Positions 7,085 through 13,692 of a stretch of 13,961 nucleotides of DNA are shown in pieces (the stretch's first letter is position 1; each line of letters begins with the position of its first letter). Origin of the DNA: an uncultured Bacillaceae bacterium. GTDB taxonomy: Bacteria; Bacillota; Bacilli; Bacillales; Pradoshiaceae. The translations under genes and the position numbers were made by a program. Below the pieces are notes generated by a model. That model was not told the DNA's origin, did no database searches, and saw only the letters and a list, made by a program, of their open reading frames with translations. Location of the stretch: positions 1-13,961 of the forward strand of contig CAJGCH010000047.1 of assembly GCA_904501845.1 (NCBI GenBank). The letters are read 5' to 3'.

Positions 7085-7831
7085 ATGAAATTGACACAGC
7101 CAAAGCCATTTACTTTCGAGGGAGGAAGCAGAGCTGTCTTGCTATTGCACGGATTTACCGGCAGTAGTGCCGATGTTCGCATGCTCGGCCGTTTCCTTGA
7201 AAAGAATGGGTACACAAGTCATGCACCACAATACAAAGGTCATGGAGTTCCGCCAGAGGAGCTGGTGAATTACGGACCGATGGATTGGTGGAAGGATGTC
7301 ATGAGAGGCTATGATAAACTGCGCGCAATGGGGCATAAAGAAATTGCTGTCGCTGGTCTATCATTGGGTGGGGTATTTTCCTTGAAATTAGGTTACACTG
7401 TACCTGTGAAGGGTATCGTACCCATGTGTGCACCCATGTATATAAAAAGTGAAGAAACGATGTATAAAGGGGTCCTGGAATATGCCCGCGAATACAAAAA
7501 GCGTGAGGGGAAAAGCGAAGGCGTCATAACTAGTGAGATGCAGGAATTCCAGAAGCGGCCGATGGAAACGCTAAAGGCTCTCCAAGACCTGATTGGGGAT
7601 GTGCGTGACCACGTCAGCCAAGTGGATGTACCCCTCTTTGTCGTACAAGGGAGACATGACCATATGATCAATGTTGACTCCGCGAACATTATCCATGATT
7701 CTGCCAAGAGTGAGCAGAAGAGCTTGAAATGGTATGAGGAATCCGGGCATGTCATTACGACGGATGTCGAGCGTGATCAACTTCATAAAGATATACTCAA
7801 ATTTCTAGAAGGATTAGATTGGACTAATTAA
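7085..7831 (+). CDS. est: Carboxylesterase (Est30/YvaK family)
   Basis: A 248-residue serine esterase of the alpha/beta hydrolase fold, cytoplasmic, hydrolysing short-to-medium acyl esters. The oxyanion-hole motif LLHGFTG is at 20-26 and the nucleophile Ser93 in GLSLGG. Asp192 (QGRHDH) and His222 (ESGHVI) complete the triad. These positions are each one residue lower than in Geobacillus stearothermophilus Est30 (Ser94, Asp193, His223), a 247-residue enzyme of the same family. ATG start with an AAGGGG ribosome binding site. The gap to rnr is only 37 bp with no terminator, so the two probably share a transcript; this esterase-rnr pairing is conserved in Bacillus, though why is not clear. Its promoter is not obvious: TTGCCG-17-TAAGGT (7025-7053) is a weak candidate, and read-through from secG is possible. 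Confidence 0.9.
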   Translation: MKLTQPKPFTFEGGSRAVLLLHGFTGSSADVRMLGRFLEKNGYTSHAPQYKGHGVPPEELVNYGPMDWWKDVMRGYDKLRAMGHKEIAVAGLSLGGVFSLKLGYTVPVKGIVPMCAPMYIKSEETMYKGVLEYAREYKKREGKSEGVITSEMQEFQKRPMETLKALQDLIGDVRDHVSQVDVPLFVVQGRHDHMINVDSANIIHDSAKSEQKSLKWYEESGHVITTDVERDQLHKDILKFLEGLDWTN

Positions 7832-7868
7832 TCCTTCAACATAAGAACCGAAGGAAGGAGGGGTTTGA

Positions 7869-10244
7869 ATGGATGACAATATACGTCAGCTCGTAGACAA
7901 GCTGTATTCTTATATGAAAGAAGAAGCTTACAAACCCATGACAGTACAAGAATTAGAGGAAGCATTGGGCATTGATGATTCTGAGGATTTCAAGGATTTC
8001 GTGAAAGCTCTCGTATACATGGAAGAACGAGGAAAGGTTGTGCGCACACGTTCGAATCGCTACGGTTTGCCGCAGCGCATGAATCTCGTTAAGGGTAAGG
8101 TATCCGGCCATGCGAAAGGATTTGCTTTCGTGATTCCTGAAGAGAAGGACATGATGGATGACATCTTCATTCCACCGCATGAGCTCAATAATGCGATGCA
8201 TGGAGACATCGTCATGGTCCGCGTATCCTCCGAATCTTCCGGTGCCCGCCGTGAAGGCTCTATCGTCAAGATCATTGAGCGCGGCGTTAAAAACGTGGTC
8301 GGTACATATACCGAAACGAGGGGAATCGGCTTCGTCATCCCGGATGACAAGAAAATGGCGAATGATATCTTCATTCCGAATGAAGCGAAGCATGGCGCCA
8401 TTGAAGGCCATAAAGTTGTCGTGAAAATCACGACCTACCCAGAAGGCAGGATGTCTGCTGAAGGGGAAGTTGTAGAAATCTTAGGCCATAAGAATGATCC
8501 GGGTGTTGATATACTCTCCATTATCCACAAATTTGAGCTGCCGCAGGAATTCCCTGAGGAAGTGCTTGAGCAAGCTAACCGGACACCGGAAGTCATCGAT
8601 GAGAAGGATTTAAAGGACCGCCGTGATTTGCGGGACCAAACAATTGTCACGATTGACGGAGCGGATGCGAAGGACTTGGATGATGCCGTAACGGTCACAA
8701 GGCTTGAGAACGGAAATTATAAATTGGGTGTCCATATTGCGGATGTGTCCCATTATGTAACGGAAGGCTCACCGATTGATAAGGAAGCGGCAGACAGGGC
8801 GACAAGCATCTACCTCGTTGACCGCGTTATCCCGATGATTCCGCATCGCTTATCTAATGGGATTTGTTCCTTGAATCCAAGGGTGGATCGCCTTACTTTG
8901 TCATGTGAAATGGAGATTGATTCAGAAGGCACTGTTGTGTCCCATGAAATCTTCCAAAGTGTGATTAAGACAACAGAGCGAATGACTTATTCTGATGTAA
9001 ACGAGATCCTTGTGGATAAAAACGAGGAATTAATTCAGAAATATGAACCATTGGTACCTATGTTTGAGGAAATGGAACAGCTTGCGGCTATCTTGCGTGA
9101 AAAGCGGATGAAACGCGGCGCCATCGATTTTGATTTCAAGGAAGCAAAAATCCTTGTCGGTGAAAATGGTGAACCGACCGATGTGGTCATTCGTACACGT
9201 TCTGTCGCAGAGAAATTGATTGAGGAGTTCATGCTTGCGGCCAATGAAACGGTTGCTGAGCATTTCCATTGGATGGATGTTCCGTTTATCTACCGGATTC
9301 ATGAAGAGCCAAATGAGGCGAAATTGCAGAAGTTCTTCGAGTTTATCGTGAATTTCGGCTATATTGTTAGAGGTACGGCTAATTCCGTGCATCCGCGCGC
9401 ACTTCAGGAAATCATTGAAGCAGTTGAAGGGAAACCGGAAGAAATGGTTGTCTCCACAGTTATGCTTCGTTCCATGCAACAGGCGAAGTATGATCCGGAG
9501 AGCCTTGGTCACTTCGGGTTATCAACCGATTATTATACACATTTCACTTCACCAATCCGTCGTTATCCTGACTTGATTGTCCACAGATTAATCAGAACAT
9601 ATTTGATTAACGGGGATTTAAGCAGCCAAACGCAGGAGAAATGGAATGAAAAGCTTGGCGAGATTGCCCAGCACAGCTCTGCAATGGAACGGCGCGCCGT
9701 CGATGCCGAGCGGGAAACAGATGATCTGAAGAAAGCTGAATTTATGGAAGACAAGATCGGCGAGGAATTCGATGGAATCATTAGCTCCGTCACGAATTTC
9801 GGCATGTTCGTTGAATTGTCCAACACCATTGAAGGTCTTGTCCATGTCAGCTATATGACAGATGATTACTACCATTTCGATGACCGTCAATATGCGATGA
9901 TTGGTGAACGCACGGCAAAGGTATTCCGTATCGGGGATGAGATTACAGTGCGCGTGATTAATGTCAATAAAGACGAACGCGCCATTGATTTTGAAATCGT
10001 CGGCATGAAGGATAACCGCCAGCGCGAGAGCGGTGAGAAGCGTATCTTCAGAACCGAACCAGGCAAGAACAGACGCAAGGATTCAGGCCAGCCGCAAAAA
10101 GGCGGAGGCAACCGCAAGGACACGCGAGGCAAAGAATCTGGCTCTGGGCAAGGGTCTGACAAAAAAGGGCCAAGAAAGAAAAAGAAGTTTTATGAAAACG
10201 CCCCTGCAGCGAAGCGGAAATCAGGGCGGAAGAAAAAACGATAA
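7869..10244 (+). CDS. rnr: Ribonuclease R
   Basis: A 791-residue processive 3'-to-5' exoribonuclease that degrades structured RNA and takes part in RNA quality control; in several bacteria it acts with SmpB-tmRNA on non-stop mRNA. Order of domains: winged-helix N-terminus (about 1-68), two cold-shock domains (about 72-135 and 143-205), the RNB catalytic domain (about 255-575), S1 RNA-binding domain (about 632-712) and a Lys/Arg/Gly-rich basic tail (about 715-791). Catalytic aspartates are Asp263, Asp269, Asp271 and Asp272 in TIDGADAKDLDDAV, matching E. coli Asp272, 278, 280 and 281. The RNB signature HFTSPIRRYPDLIVHR is at 558-573. The protein is a little longer than B. subtilis RNase R (779), probably because of the long basic tail. 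ATG start with GGAAGGAGGGG just upstream. It probably shares a transcript with est and is ended by a strong hairpin. Confidence 0.97.
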   Translation: MDDNIRQLVDKLYSYMKEEAYKPMTVQELEEALGIDDSEDFKDFVKALVYMEERGKVVRTRSNRYGLPQRMNLVKGKVSGHAKGFAFVIPEEKDMMDDIFIPPHELNNAMHGDIVMVRVSSESSGARREGSIVKIIERGVKNVVGTYTETRGIGFVIPDDKKMANDIFIPNEAKHGAIEGHKVVVKITTYPEGRMSAEGEVVEILGHKNDPGVDILSIIHKFELPQEFPEEVLEQANRTPEVIDEKDLKDRRDLRDQTIVTIDGADAKDLDDAVTVTRLENGNYKLGVHIADVSHYVTEGSPIDKEAADRATSIYLVDRVIPMIPHRLSNGICSLNPRVDRLTLSCEMEIDSEGTVVSHEIFQSVIKTTERMTYSDVNEILVDKNEELIQKYEPLVPMFEEMEQLAAILREKRMKRGAIDFDFKEAKILVGENGEPTDVVIRTRSVAEKLIEEFMLAANETVAEHFHWMDVPFIYRIHEEPNEAKLQKFFEFIVNFGYIVRGTANSVHPRALQEIIEAVEGKPEEMVVSTVMLRSMQQAKYDPESLGHFGLSTDYYTHFTSPIRRYPDLIVHRLIRTYLINGDLSSQTQEKWNEKLGEIAQHSSAMERRAVDAERETDDLKKAEFMEDKIGEEFDGIISSVTNFGMFVELSNTIEGLVHVSYMTDDYYHFDDRQYAMIGERTAKVFRIGDEITVRVINVNKDERAIDFEIVGMKDNRQRESGEKRIFRTEPGKNRRKDSGQPQKGGGNRKDTRGKESGSGQGSDKKGPRKKKKFYENAPAAKRKSGRKKKR

Positions 10245-10254
10245 ATGACATTAG

Positions 10255-10285
10255 GGACGCCTCAGGAGGGATGAGGCGTCCTTTT
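10255..10285 (+). terminator. Intrinsic terminator after rnr
   Basis: A perfect 10-bp stem (GGACGCCTCA with TGAGGCGTCC, 7-nt loop) is followed by TTTT, 10 bp after the stop codon. It separates rnr from tcyP. Confidence 0.92.
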
Positions 10286-10335
10286 CATTGTTTTGTGTTT
10301 AGAGACTAGCATGTGAGGTATATACGTACTTGAAC

Positions 10336-10362
10336 CCTTTGCAATAAAATTGCCATTAAAGG
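10336..10362 (+). repeat. Small inverted repeat in the tcyP upstream region
   Basis: CCTTT and AAAGG flank GCAAT-AAA-ATTGC (10341-10353), a nested imperfect inverted repeat about 25 bp upstream of the tcyP -35. It could be a regulator site for cysteine control (CymR regulates tcyP in B. subtilis), but I cannot match it to a known motif. Confidence 0.3.
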
Positions 10363-10388
10363 AAAATACGGGAGATAAGAGCATATAA

Positions 10389-10417
10389 TTTACAAAAGGT
10401 AAAATAATGTTTATAAT
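10389..10417 (+). promoter_or_regulatory. Sigma-A promoter of tcyP
   Basis: TTTACA (10389-10394, 5 of 6) and TATAAT (10412-10417, 6 of 6) are separated by exactly 17 bp, so transcription should start near 10424. That gives a leader of about 40 nt before the GTG start at 10463. Confidence 0.75.
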
Positions 10418-10425
10418 TCTTATCA
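10411..10425 (+). promoter_or_regulatory. PerR/Fur-like operator overlapping the tcyP -10
   Basis: TTATAATTCTTATCA fits the 7-1-7 Fur-family inverted repeat: 12 of 14 positions against the PerR form (TTATAAT-N-ATTATAA) and 12 of 14 against the Fur form (TGATAAT-N-ATTATCA). It covers the -10 and the predicted +1, a position for repression. The left half-site is shared with the TATAAT box, so part of the match is automatic. Confidence 0.3.
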
Positions 10426-10462
10426 TAATACTATGAATTGTGGGATAGGGGGATACAACAAG

Positions 10463-11845
10463 GTGGATACTTTGTTATTGCTAGTCAATATTATTTTGTT
10501 ACTTGCCTTAATCGGTCTTTTATATTTTATGCAAAAGAAGCATATCTCGTTTTCTAAGCGCGTGTTCACAGGGCTTGGCCTCGGGATTATCTTGGGTTTT
10601 TATTTACAGTTCGGCTATGATGCTGATTCGGAGGTGCTGACGGGCACGAAGGATTGGTATAGCATCATCGGAACAGGGTATGTCAGTTTCTTGAAGATGA
10701 TCGTTATGCCATTGATTGTGGTTTCAATTATTTCAGCGATCATTAAATTGAAGGGAGATAATGGAGTAGGGAAGATTAGTTTCTCCATTATTGGCGTGCT
10801 TGTAGCAACGACTGCCATCGCTGCCGTAATTGGAATTGTCAGTGCCCTTGGGTTTGATTTGTCTGCTGATAATTTAGAGAATGGGGAAGCTGAGCAAGCC
10901 CGCTCGGCACAATTAGAGGAGACGATGGTGCAGGTGGAGGAGCAAAGCTTCCCGCAAAGAATTCTGCAGGTTATCCCGACGAATCCTTTCTTGGACCTGA
11001 CCGGACAGCGTCCGACATCCACTATCGCAACAGTCATTTTCGCAGCTTTCATCGGGATTGCGGCAATTGGAGTGCGCAGGAAGGCGCCGGAGGAATTTGC
11101 GACATTTGAGAAGATTGTTGACGCACTATATAAGATTGTCATGCGTGTCGTCACCTTAATTCTGCGTCTCACTCCATACGGCATACTTGCCTTGATGGCC
11201 AATACGATTGCGAACACGAATATGGATGGAATTATTGAACTTTCAAGGTTTGTCATTGCGTCTTACGTTGCCTTAATTGCGATGTTCCTTGTTCACTTAG
11301 TTATTTTGAGCCTATCTGGATTAAGCCCGGTTCAATATTTGAAGAAGATGGGACCGCTCATGACATTTGCGTTCACATCACGCTCTAGTGCAGCGGCCAT
11401 TCCAATCAATGTAGAGACACAGACGACGCAATTTGGGAACTCAAGAGGGATTGCCAATTTCGCAGCATCACTTGGAGCCTCCATCGGACAGAACGGCTGT
11501 GCGGGGATTTACCCCGCGATGCTAGCTGTGATGATTGCCCCGGACCCGCTTGACCCGGCCTTCTTGATTCAGCTAGTCATCATTGTGGCTATTAGTTCAT
11601 TTGGTGTAGCTGGTGTTGGCGGCGGCGCAACATTTGCTGCCTTGATTGTGTTATCAAGCATGAATTTGCCAATCGGAATTGCGGCACTCTTAATTTCGGT
11701 TGAACCCCTCATTGATATGGGGCGGACCGCGCTTAATGTCAGCGGCTCTGTAACGGCTGGTCTTGTGACAGGACGAGTGACAGGCGAGCTTGATAAGAAA
11801 GTGTATGCCAGCAAAAAAACGAATATGGAATCATTTGAAGCGTAA
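10463..11845 (+). CDS. tcyP: L-cystine symporter TcyP (dicarboxylate/amino acid:cation symporter family)
   Basis: A 460-residue membrane transporter that imports L-cystine with sodium or protons as a sulfur source. The N-terminal part (DTLLLLVN, then YFMQKKHISFSKRVFTGLGLG) and the total length match B. subtilis TcyP (463). Family hallmarks include GYVSFLKMIVMPLIVVSI, the hairpin-loop serines in AFTSRSSAAAIP and the late GVAGVGGGATFAAL stretch. About eight helices plus two re-entrant hairpins are expected for the fold. The start is set at GTG 10463 because GGGGG lies 10 nt upstream and the protein then begins like TcyP. An ATG ten codons earlier (10433) has no ribosome binding site and lies only about 10 nt after the predicted +1. 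B. subtilis has tcyP elsewhere in its chromosome, so its position between rnr and smpB is a local rearrangement. It has its own promoter and terminator. Confidence 0.92.
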   Translation: MDTLLLLVNIILLLALIGLLYFMQKKHISFSKRVFTGLGLGIILGFYLQFGYDADSEVLTGTKDWYSIIGTGYVSFLKMIVMPLIVVSIISAIIKLKGDNGVGKISFSIIGVLVATTAIAAVIGIVSALGFDLSADNLENGEAEQARSAQLEETMVQVEEQSFPQRILQVIPTNPFLDLTGQRPTSTIATVIFAAFIGIAAIGVRRKAPEEFATFEKIVDALYKIVMRVVTLILRLTPYGILALMANTIANTNMDGIIELSRFVIASYVALIAMFLVHLVILSLSGLSPVQYLKKMGPLMTFAFTSRSSAAAIPINVETQTTQFGNSRGIANFAASLGASIGQNGCAGIYPAMLAVMIAPDPLDPAFLIQLVIIVAISSFGVAGVGGGATFAALIVLSSMNLPIGIAALLISVEPLIDMGRTALNVSGSVTAGLVTGRVTGELDKKVYASKKTNMESFEA

Positions 11846-11875
11846 GGATGTGCACTCGCACATCCTTTCTTCTTT
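11844..11875 (+). terminator. Intrinsic terminator after tcyP
   Basis: A perfect 10-bp stem (AAGGATGTGC with GCACATCCTT, loop ACTC) is followed by TCTTCTTT. The stem begins inside the tcyP stop codon. Confidence 0.85.
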
Positions 11876-11947
11876 ATGGCAGGAAAAAGGCGGTTCAGGT
11901 AGAATAGTATATGGGTATGGAATAGAGTGAAATGGAGGAATACTACT

Positions 11948-12325
11948 ATGGGAAAGAAAATCATTCAAACAGCGAAGGCTCCCAGTGCGATTGGTCCTTA
12001 TTCACAAGCCATCGAGGCGAACGGATTTGTATACACATCCGGACAGCTAGGACTGGACCCCGAAACCGGAGAATTTAGAAATGGAATTCGTGAGCAAACC
12101 CAGCAGGCGTTAAAGAATCTTCAGGCAATCCTGAATGAGGCAGGGACAAGCCTGGATAATGTGGTGAAAACAACTGTGTTCCTGCAAGACATGTATGATT
12201 TTGCTACGGTTAATGAGGTATATGCAATCTACTTTAATAGCTCACTTCCGGCAAGAAGCGCGATTGAAGTTGCACGTCTTCCGAAAGACGGGCTTGTAGA
12301 AATAGAAGCAATTGCTGTAGTATGA
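11948..12325 (+). CDS. ridA: RidA (YjgF/YER057c/UK114 family) enamine/imine deaminase
   Basis: A 125-residue protein, the same length as B. subtilis YabJ. RidA forms trimers with active sites between subunits and hydrolyses reactive enamine/imine intermediates such as 2-aminoacrylate, shielding pyridoxal-phosphate enzymes. Motifs: GPYSQA at 16-21 with Tyr18, the TSGQLG stretch at 30-35, the catalytic Arg103 in PARSAIEVARLPKDGLVEIE, and Glu120. The ATG at 11948 is preferred because GGAGG lies 9 nt upstream; a GTG seven codons earlier would place that ribosome binding site inside the gene. It lies 100 bp after tcyP and ends at its own terminator. No clear promoter was seen (TAGAAT at 11900-11905 lacks a good -35). 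A copy here may be a second RidA paralogue besides a yabJ-type gene elsewhere; this cannot be judged from the window. Confidence 0.93.
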   Translation: MGKKIIQTAKAPSAIGPYSQAIEANGFVYTSGQLGLDPETGEFRNGIREQTQQALKNLQAILNEAGTSLDNVVKTTVFLQDMYDFATVNEVYAIYFNSSLPARSAIEVARLPKDGLVEIEAIAVV

Positions 12326-12332
12326 TAATAGA

Positions 12333-12355
12333 AAGGGCCAGTAGGGCTCTTTTTT
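12333..12355 (+). terminator. Intrinsic terminator after ridA
   Basis: AAGGGCC (12333-12339) pairs with GGCTCTT (12345-12351) with one G.T wobble and a 5-nt loop, followed by a run of Ts to 12355. It begins 7 bp after the ridA stop. Confidence 0.8.
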
Positions 12356-12394
12356 ATTCAGAATGACCCGTATACAGAGAGAGGGGGTATGAAT

Positions 12395-12859
12395 ATGCCA
12401 AAAGGAACAGGAAAAGTCCTCGGACAAAACAAAAAGGCCTATCACGATTATTTTATCGAAGAAACCTACGAGGCAGGGATTGTCCTCCAAGGGACAGAAA
12501 TCAAGTCCATCCGGAATGGCCGTGTGAACATGAAGGATTCCTATGCGAGAATCATTAACGGCGAGGTCTTCCTTATGGGAATGCACATCAGCCCATATGA
12601 GCAAGGAAACCGCTATAATCACGATCCGCTGCGTGTGAGAAAGCTATTGCTCCACAACAAGGAAATTTCCAAGCTGATCGGCCAGACGAAAGAACAAGGA
12701 TATGCCCTCGTACCATTGAAGCTGTATTTGAAAAATGGCTTTGCTAAGGTATTGATTGGCCTTGGTAAGGGTAAAAAGAATTATGACAAGCGTGAGGACC
12801 TGAAGCGGAAGGAAGCGAAACGTGAAATCGAGCGTGCTTTCAAGGAACGTCAGCGCTAA
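12395..12859 (+). CDS. smpB: SmpB, tmRNA-binding protein
   Basis: A 154-residue basic protein that binds the tRNA-like part of tmRNA, stands in for the missing anticodon arm and brings tmRNA to stalled ribosomes for trans-translation. It is very close to B. subtilis SmpB: QNKKAYHDYFIEETYEAG, LQGTEIKSIRNGRVNMKDSY, HISPYEQGNRYNHDP, LVPLKLYLKNGFAKV and the C-terminal GKKNYDKREDLKRKEAKRE tail, which forms the helix that occupies the empty mRNA channel. The start is ATG 12395, 7 nt after GAGGGGG; another ATG two codons earlier is only 1 nt from it. The gene directly precedes its RNA partner ssrA. No terminator of its own is obvious, so part of its transcript may run into the ssrA leader. Confidence 0.97.
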   Translation: MPKGTGKVLGQNKKAYHDYFIEETYEAGIVLQGTEIKSIRNGRVNMKDSYARIINGEVFLMGMHISPYEQGNRYNHDPLRVRKLLLHNKEISKLIGQTKEQGYALVPLKLYLKNGFAKVLIGLGKGKKNYDKREDLKRKEAKREIERAFKERQR

Positions 12860-12892
12860 CCGTGAAATGGAGCTAAGCCCAAGTTCTTACAA

Positions 12893-12920
12893 TTGAATTT
12901 CACACACGTTGTGATATAAT
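12893..12920 (+). promoter_or_regulatory. Strong promoter of ssrA
   Basis: TTGAAT (12893-12898), 16 bp spacer and a perfect TATAAT (12915-12920), with TGA before the -10 making it an extended -10. The predicted start is near 12927, so the precursor carries about 74 nt removed in 5' maturation (RNase P). The spacer contains the inverted repeat TCACA-CACGT-TGTGA (12900-12914). Confidence 0.85.
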
Positions 12921-12942
12921 AATTCATGTACCGTAATTGAAT

Positions 12943-12985
12943 AGAAGCAAGCGTAAGCTTTTAGGCTTCTTCATTTTCGTACGCT
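12943..12985 (+). other. Overlapping hairpins in the precursor leader of tmRNA
   Basis: AGAAGC (12943-12948) can pair with GCTTCT (12965-12970), and AGCGTA (12950-12955) with TACGCT (12980-12985). The second stem crosses the first, so they form either alternatives or a pseudoknot. A third small stem, AAGC-GTAA-GCTT, nests inside the first. All lie between the promoter and the mature 5' end. Confidence 0.45.
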
Positions 12986-13000
12986 CCACATTCTTAATGA

Positions 13001-13362
13001 GGGGACGTTACGGATTCGACAGGGGTAGTTCGAGCTTATGTTGCGAGTCGAGGGGATCGGCCTCGTTAAAACGTCACAGCCTATAACTGGCAAACAAAAC
13101 AACAACCTAGCTTTCGCTGCCTAATAACAGTCGATAGCTGTTCCTCCCTCCATCGTCCATGTGGTAGGGTCAGGGACTCACTTTAAGTGGACTACGCCGG
13201 ATCTCGCCGTCTGAGGGAGAAGGAAGAGAACAACCAGACTAGCTGCCCGGAAGCCTGTCGATAGGCCGAAGGAACAGCGAATTGCCAATATATCGACTAC
13301 ACTCGTAGAAGCATAAGTGCCGTTATCTTTGGACGTGGGTTCGACTCCCACCGTCTCCACCA
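13001..13362 (+). ncRNA. ssrA: Transfer-messenger RNA (tmRNA)
   Basis: A 362-nt one-piece tmRNA that rescues stalled ribosomes, acting first as alanyl-tRNA and then as mRNA for a degradation tag. The 5' end GGGGACGTTACGGATTCGAC is the classic start. The 3' end holds a T-arm (GTGGGTTCGACTCCCAC) and an encoded CCA ending at 13362. The acceptor stem pairs 13001-13007 with 13352-13358 and has a G.U at its third pair (13003 with 13356), the alanine identity element. The tag reading frame starts after AACT at 13089. The middle of the molecule shows GC-rich segments consistent with the family's pseudoknots, not folded here in detail. It has its own promoter and terminator and lies right after smpB. 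ssrA 3' ends are common integration sites, but no repeated copy of the end is visible within this window. Confidence 0.97.
13089..13127 (+). other. tmRNA tag-peptide reading frame
   Basis: The resume codon GGC (13089-13091) opens GKQNNNLAFAA, followed by two TAA stops. With the alanine carried by the tmRNA, the tag is 12 residues, AGKQNNNLAFAA. The B. subtilis tag is 15 residues and ends VALAA. The AA terminus should still be recognised by ClpXP. Confidence 0.9.
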
Positions 13363-13385
13363 ATACATAGTTTTGGTGGTTTTTT
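13357..13385 (+). terminator. Intrinsic terminator of ssrA, sharing the CCA end
   Basis: CCACCAA (13357-13363) pairs with TTGGTGG (13373-13379), followed by six Ts. The left arm consists of the mature 3' end of tmRNA, so terminator and acceptor stem are mutually exclusive folds; 3' trimming must remove the right arm. Confidence 0.85.
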
Positions 13386-13430
13386 ATTTTTATACAAACA
13401 GTAAATATTCTTCGGTTAGATAATAAATTC

Positions 13431-13475
13431 AAAAAGGCAGAAATGTTAGCTTAACGATAACATTTCTGCCTTTTT
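13431..13475. terminator. Long bidirectional terminator
   Basis: A perfect 18-bp stem, 13431-13448 with 13458-13475, has a 9-nt loop (GCTTAACGA). It starts with AAAAA and ends with TTTTT, so it can work in both directions. No gene ends next to it on either strand within the window apart from ssrA. Confidence 0.85.
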
Positions 13476-13501
13476 AATTACATGCAAAGCTTGGTAGGCA
13501 G

Positions 13502-13533
13502 GGATTGAGGAGAAAGCCTCAGTCCTATTTTTT
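13502..13533 (+). terminator. Third terminator-like hairpin downstream of ssrA
   Basis: GGATTGAGG (13502-13510) pairs with CCTCAGTCC (13517-13525) with one T.G wobble and a 6-nt loop. TA and then six Ts follow (13528-13533). It lies 27 bp after the long bidirectional terminator with no gene between them. The rest of the stretch up to 13692 is AT-rich and holds no gene I can support. Confidence 0.7.
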
Positions 13534-13625
13534 AATGGTAAAAACCATCAGAAAAAGCGCTGTACCGTCATCTTATTGTCTTAAATAATTTAATGTTCTA
13601 TTTATAATCTATTTATATTATTATA

Positions 13626-13643
13626 AATTATATTAATATAATT
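13626..13643. repeat. Perfect 18-bp AT palindrome upstream of the SH3b gene
   Basis: AATTATATTAATATAATT reads the same on both strands and lies 49 bp before the start of the next gene. It includes a TATAAT (13637-13642). It may be part of the promoter or an operator, or simply low-complexity AT sequence. Confidence 0.5.
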
Positions 13644-13692
13644 ACTTCTTGGTGAGTAATAGATAGATAATGATTTTAGGGAGTAGTTTTGC

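Noticed and set aside
9030..9512. Long open frame opposite rnr
   Set aside because: Antisense shadow of the RNB domain codons; Phe/Leu-rich translation typical of reversed coding sequence, with no start signals.
10433..10462. ATG start for tcyP ten codons upstream
   Set aside because: No ribosome binding site, and it lies about 10 nt after the predicted transcription start. The GTG at 10463 has GGGGG 10 nt upstream and gives a normal TcyP N-terminus.
10615..11256. 213-codon open frame opposite tcyP
   Set aside because: Antisense shadow of a membrane-protein gene whose sense frame is unambiguous.
11927..11947. GTG start for ridA seven codons upstream
   Set aside because: It would bury the GGAGG ribosome binding site of the ATG at 11948, and RidA family proteins begin at the later start.
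13178..13432. Open frame on the minus strand opposite the tmRNA 3' half (contains VETVGVEPTS)
   Set aside because: It is the reverse complement of ssrA. The phrase VGVEPTS is a familiar artefact of translating the antisense of a tRNA-like T-arm. No ribosome binding site or protein-like character.
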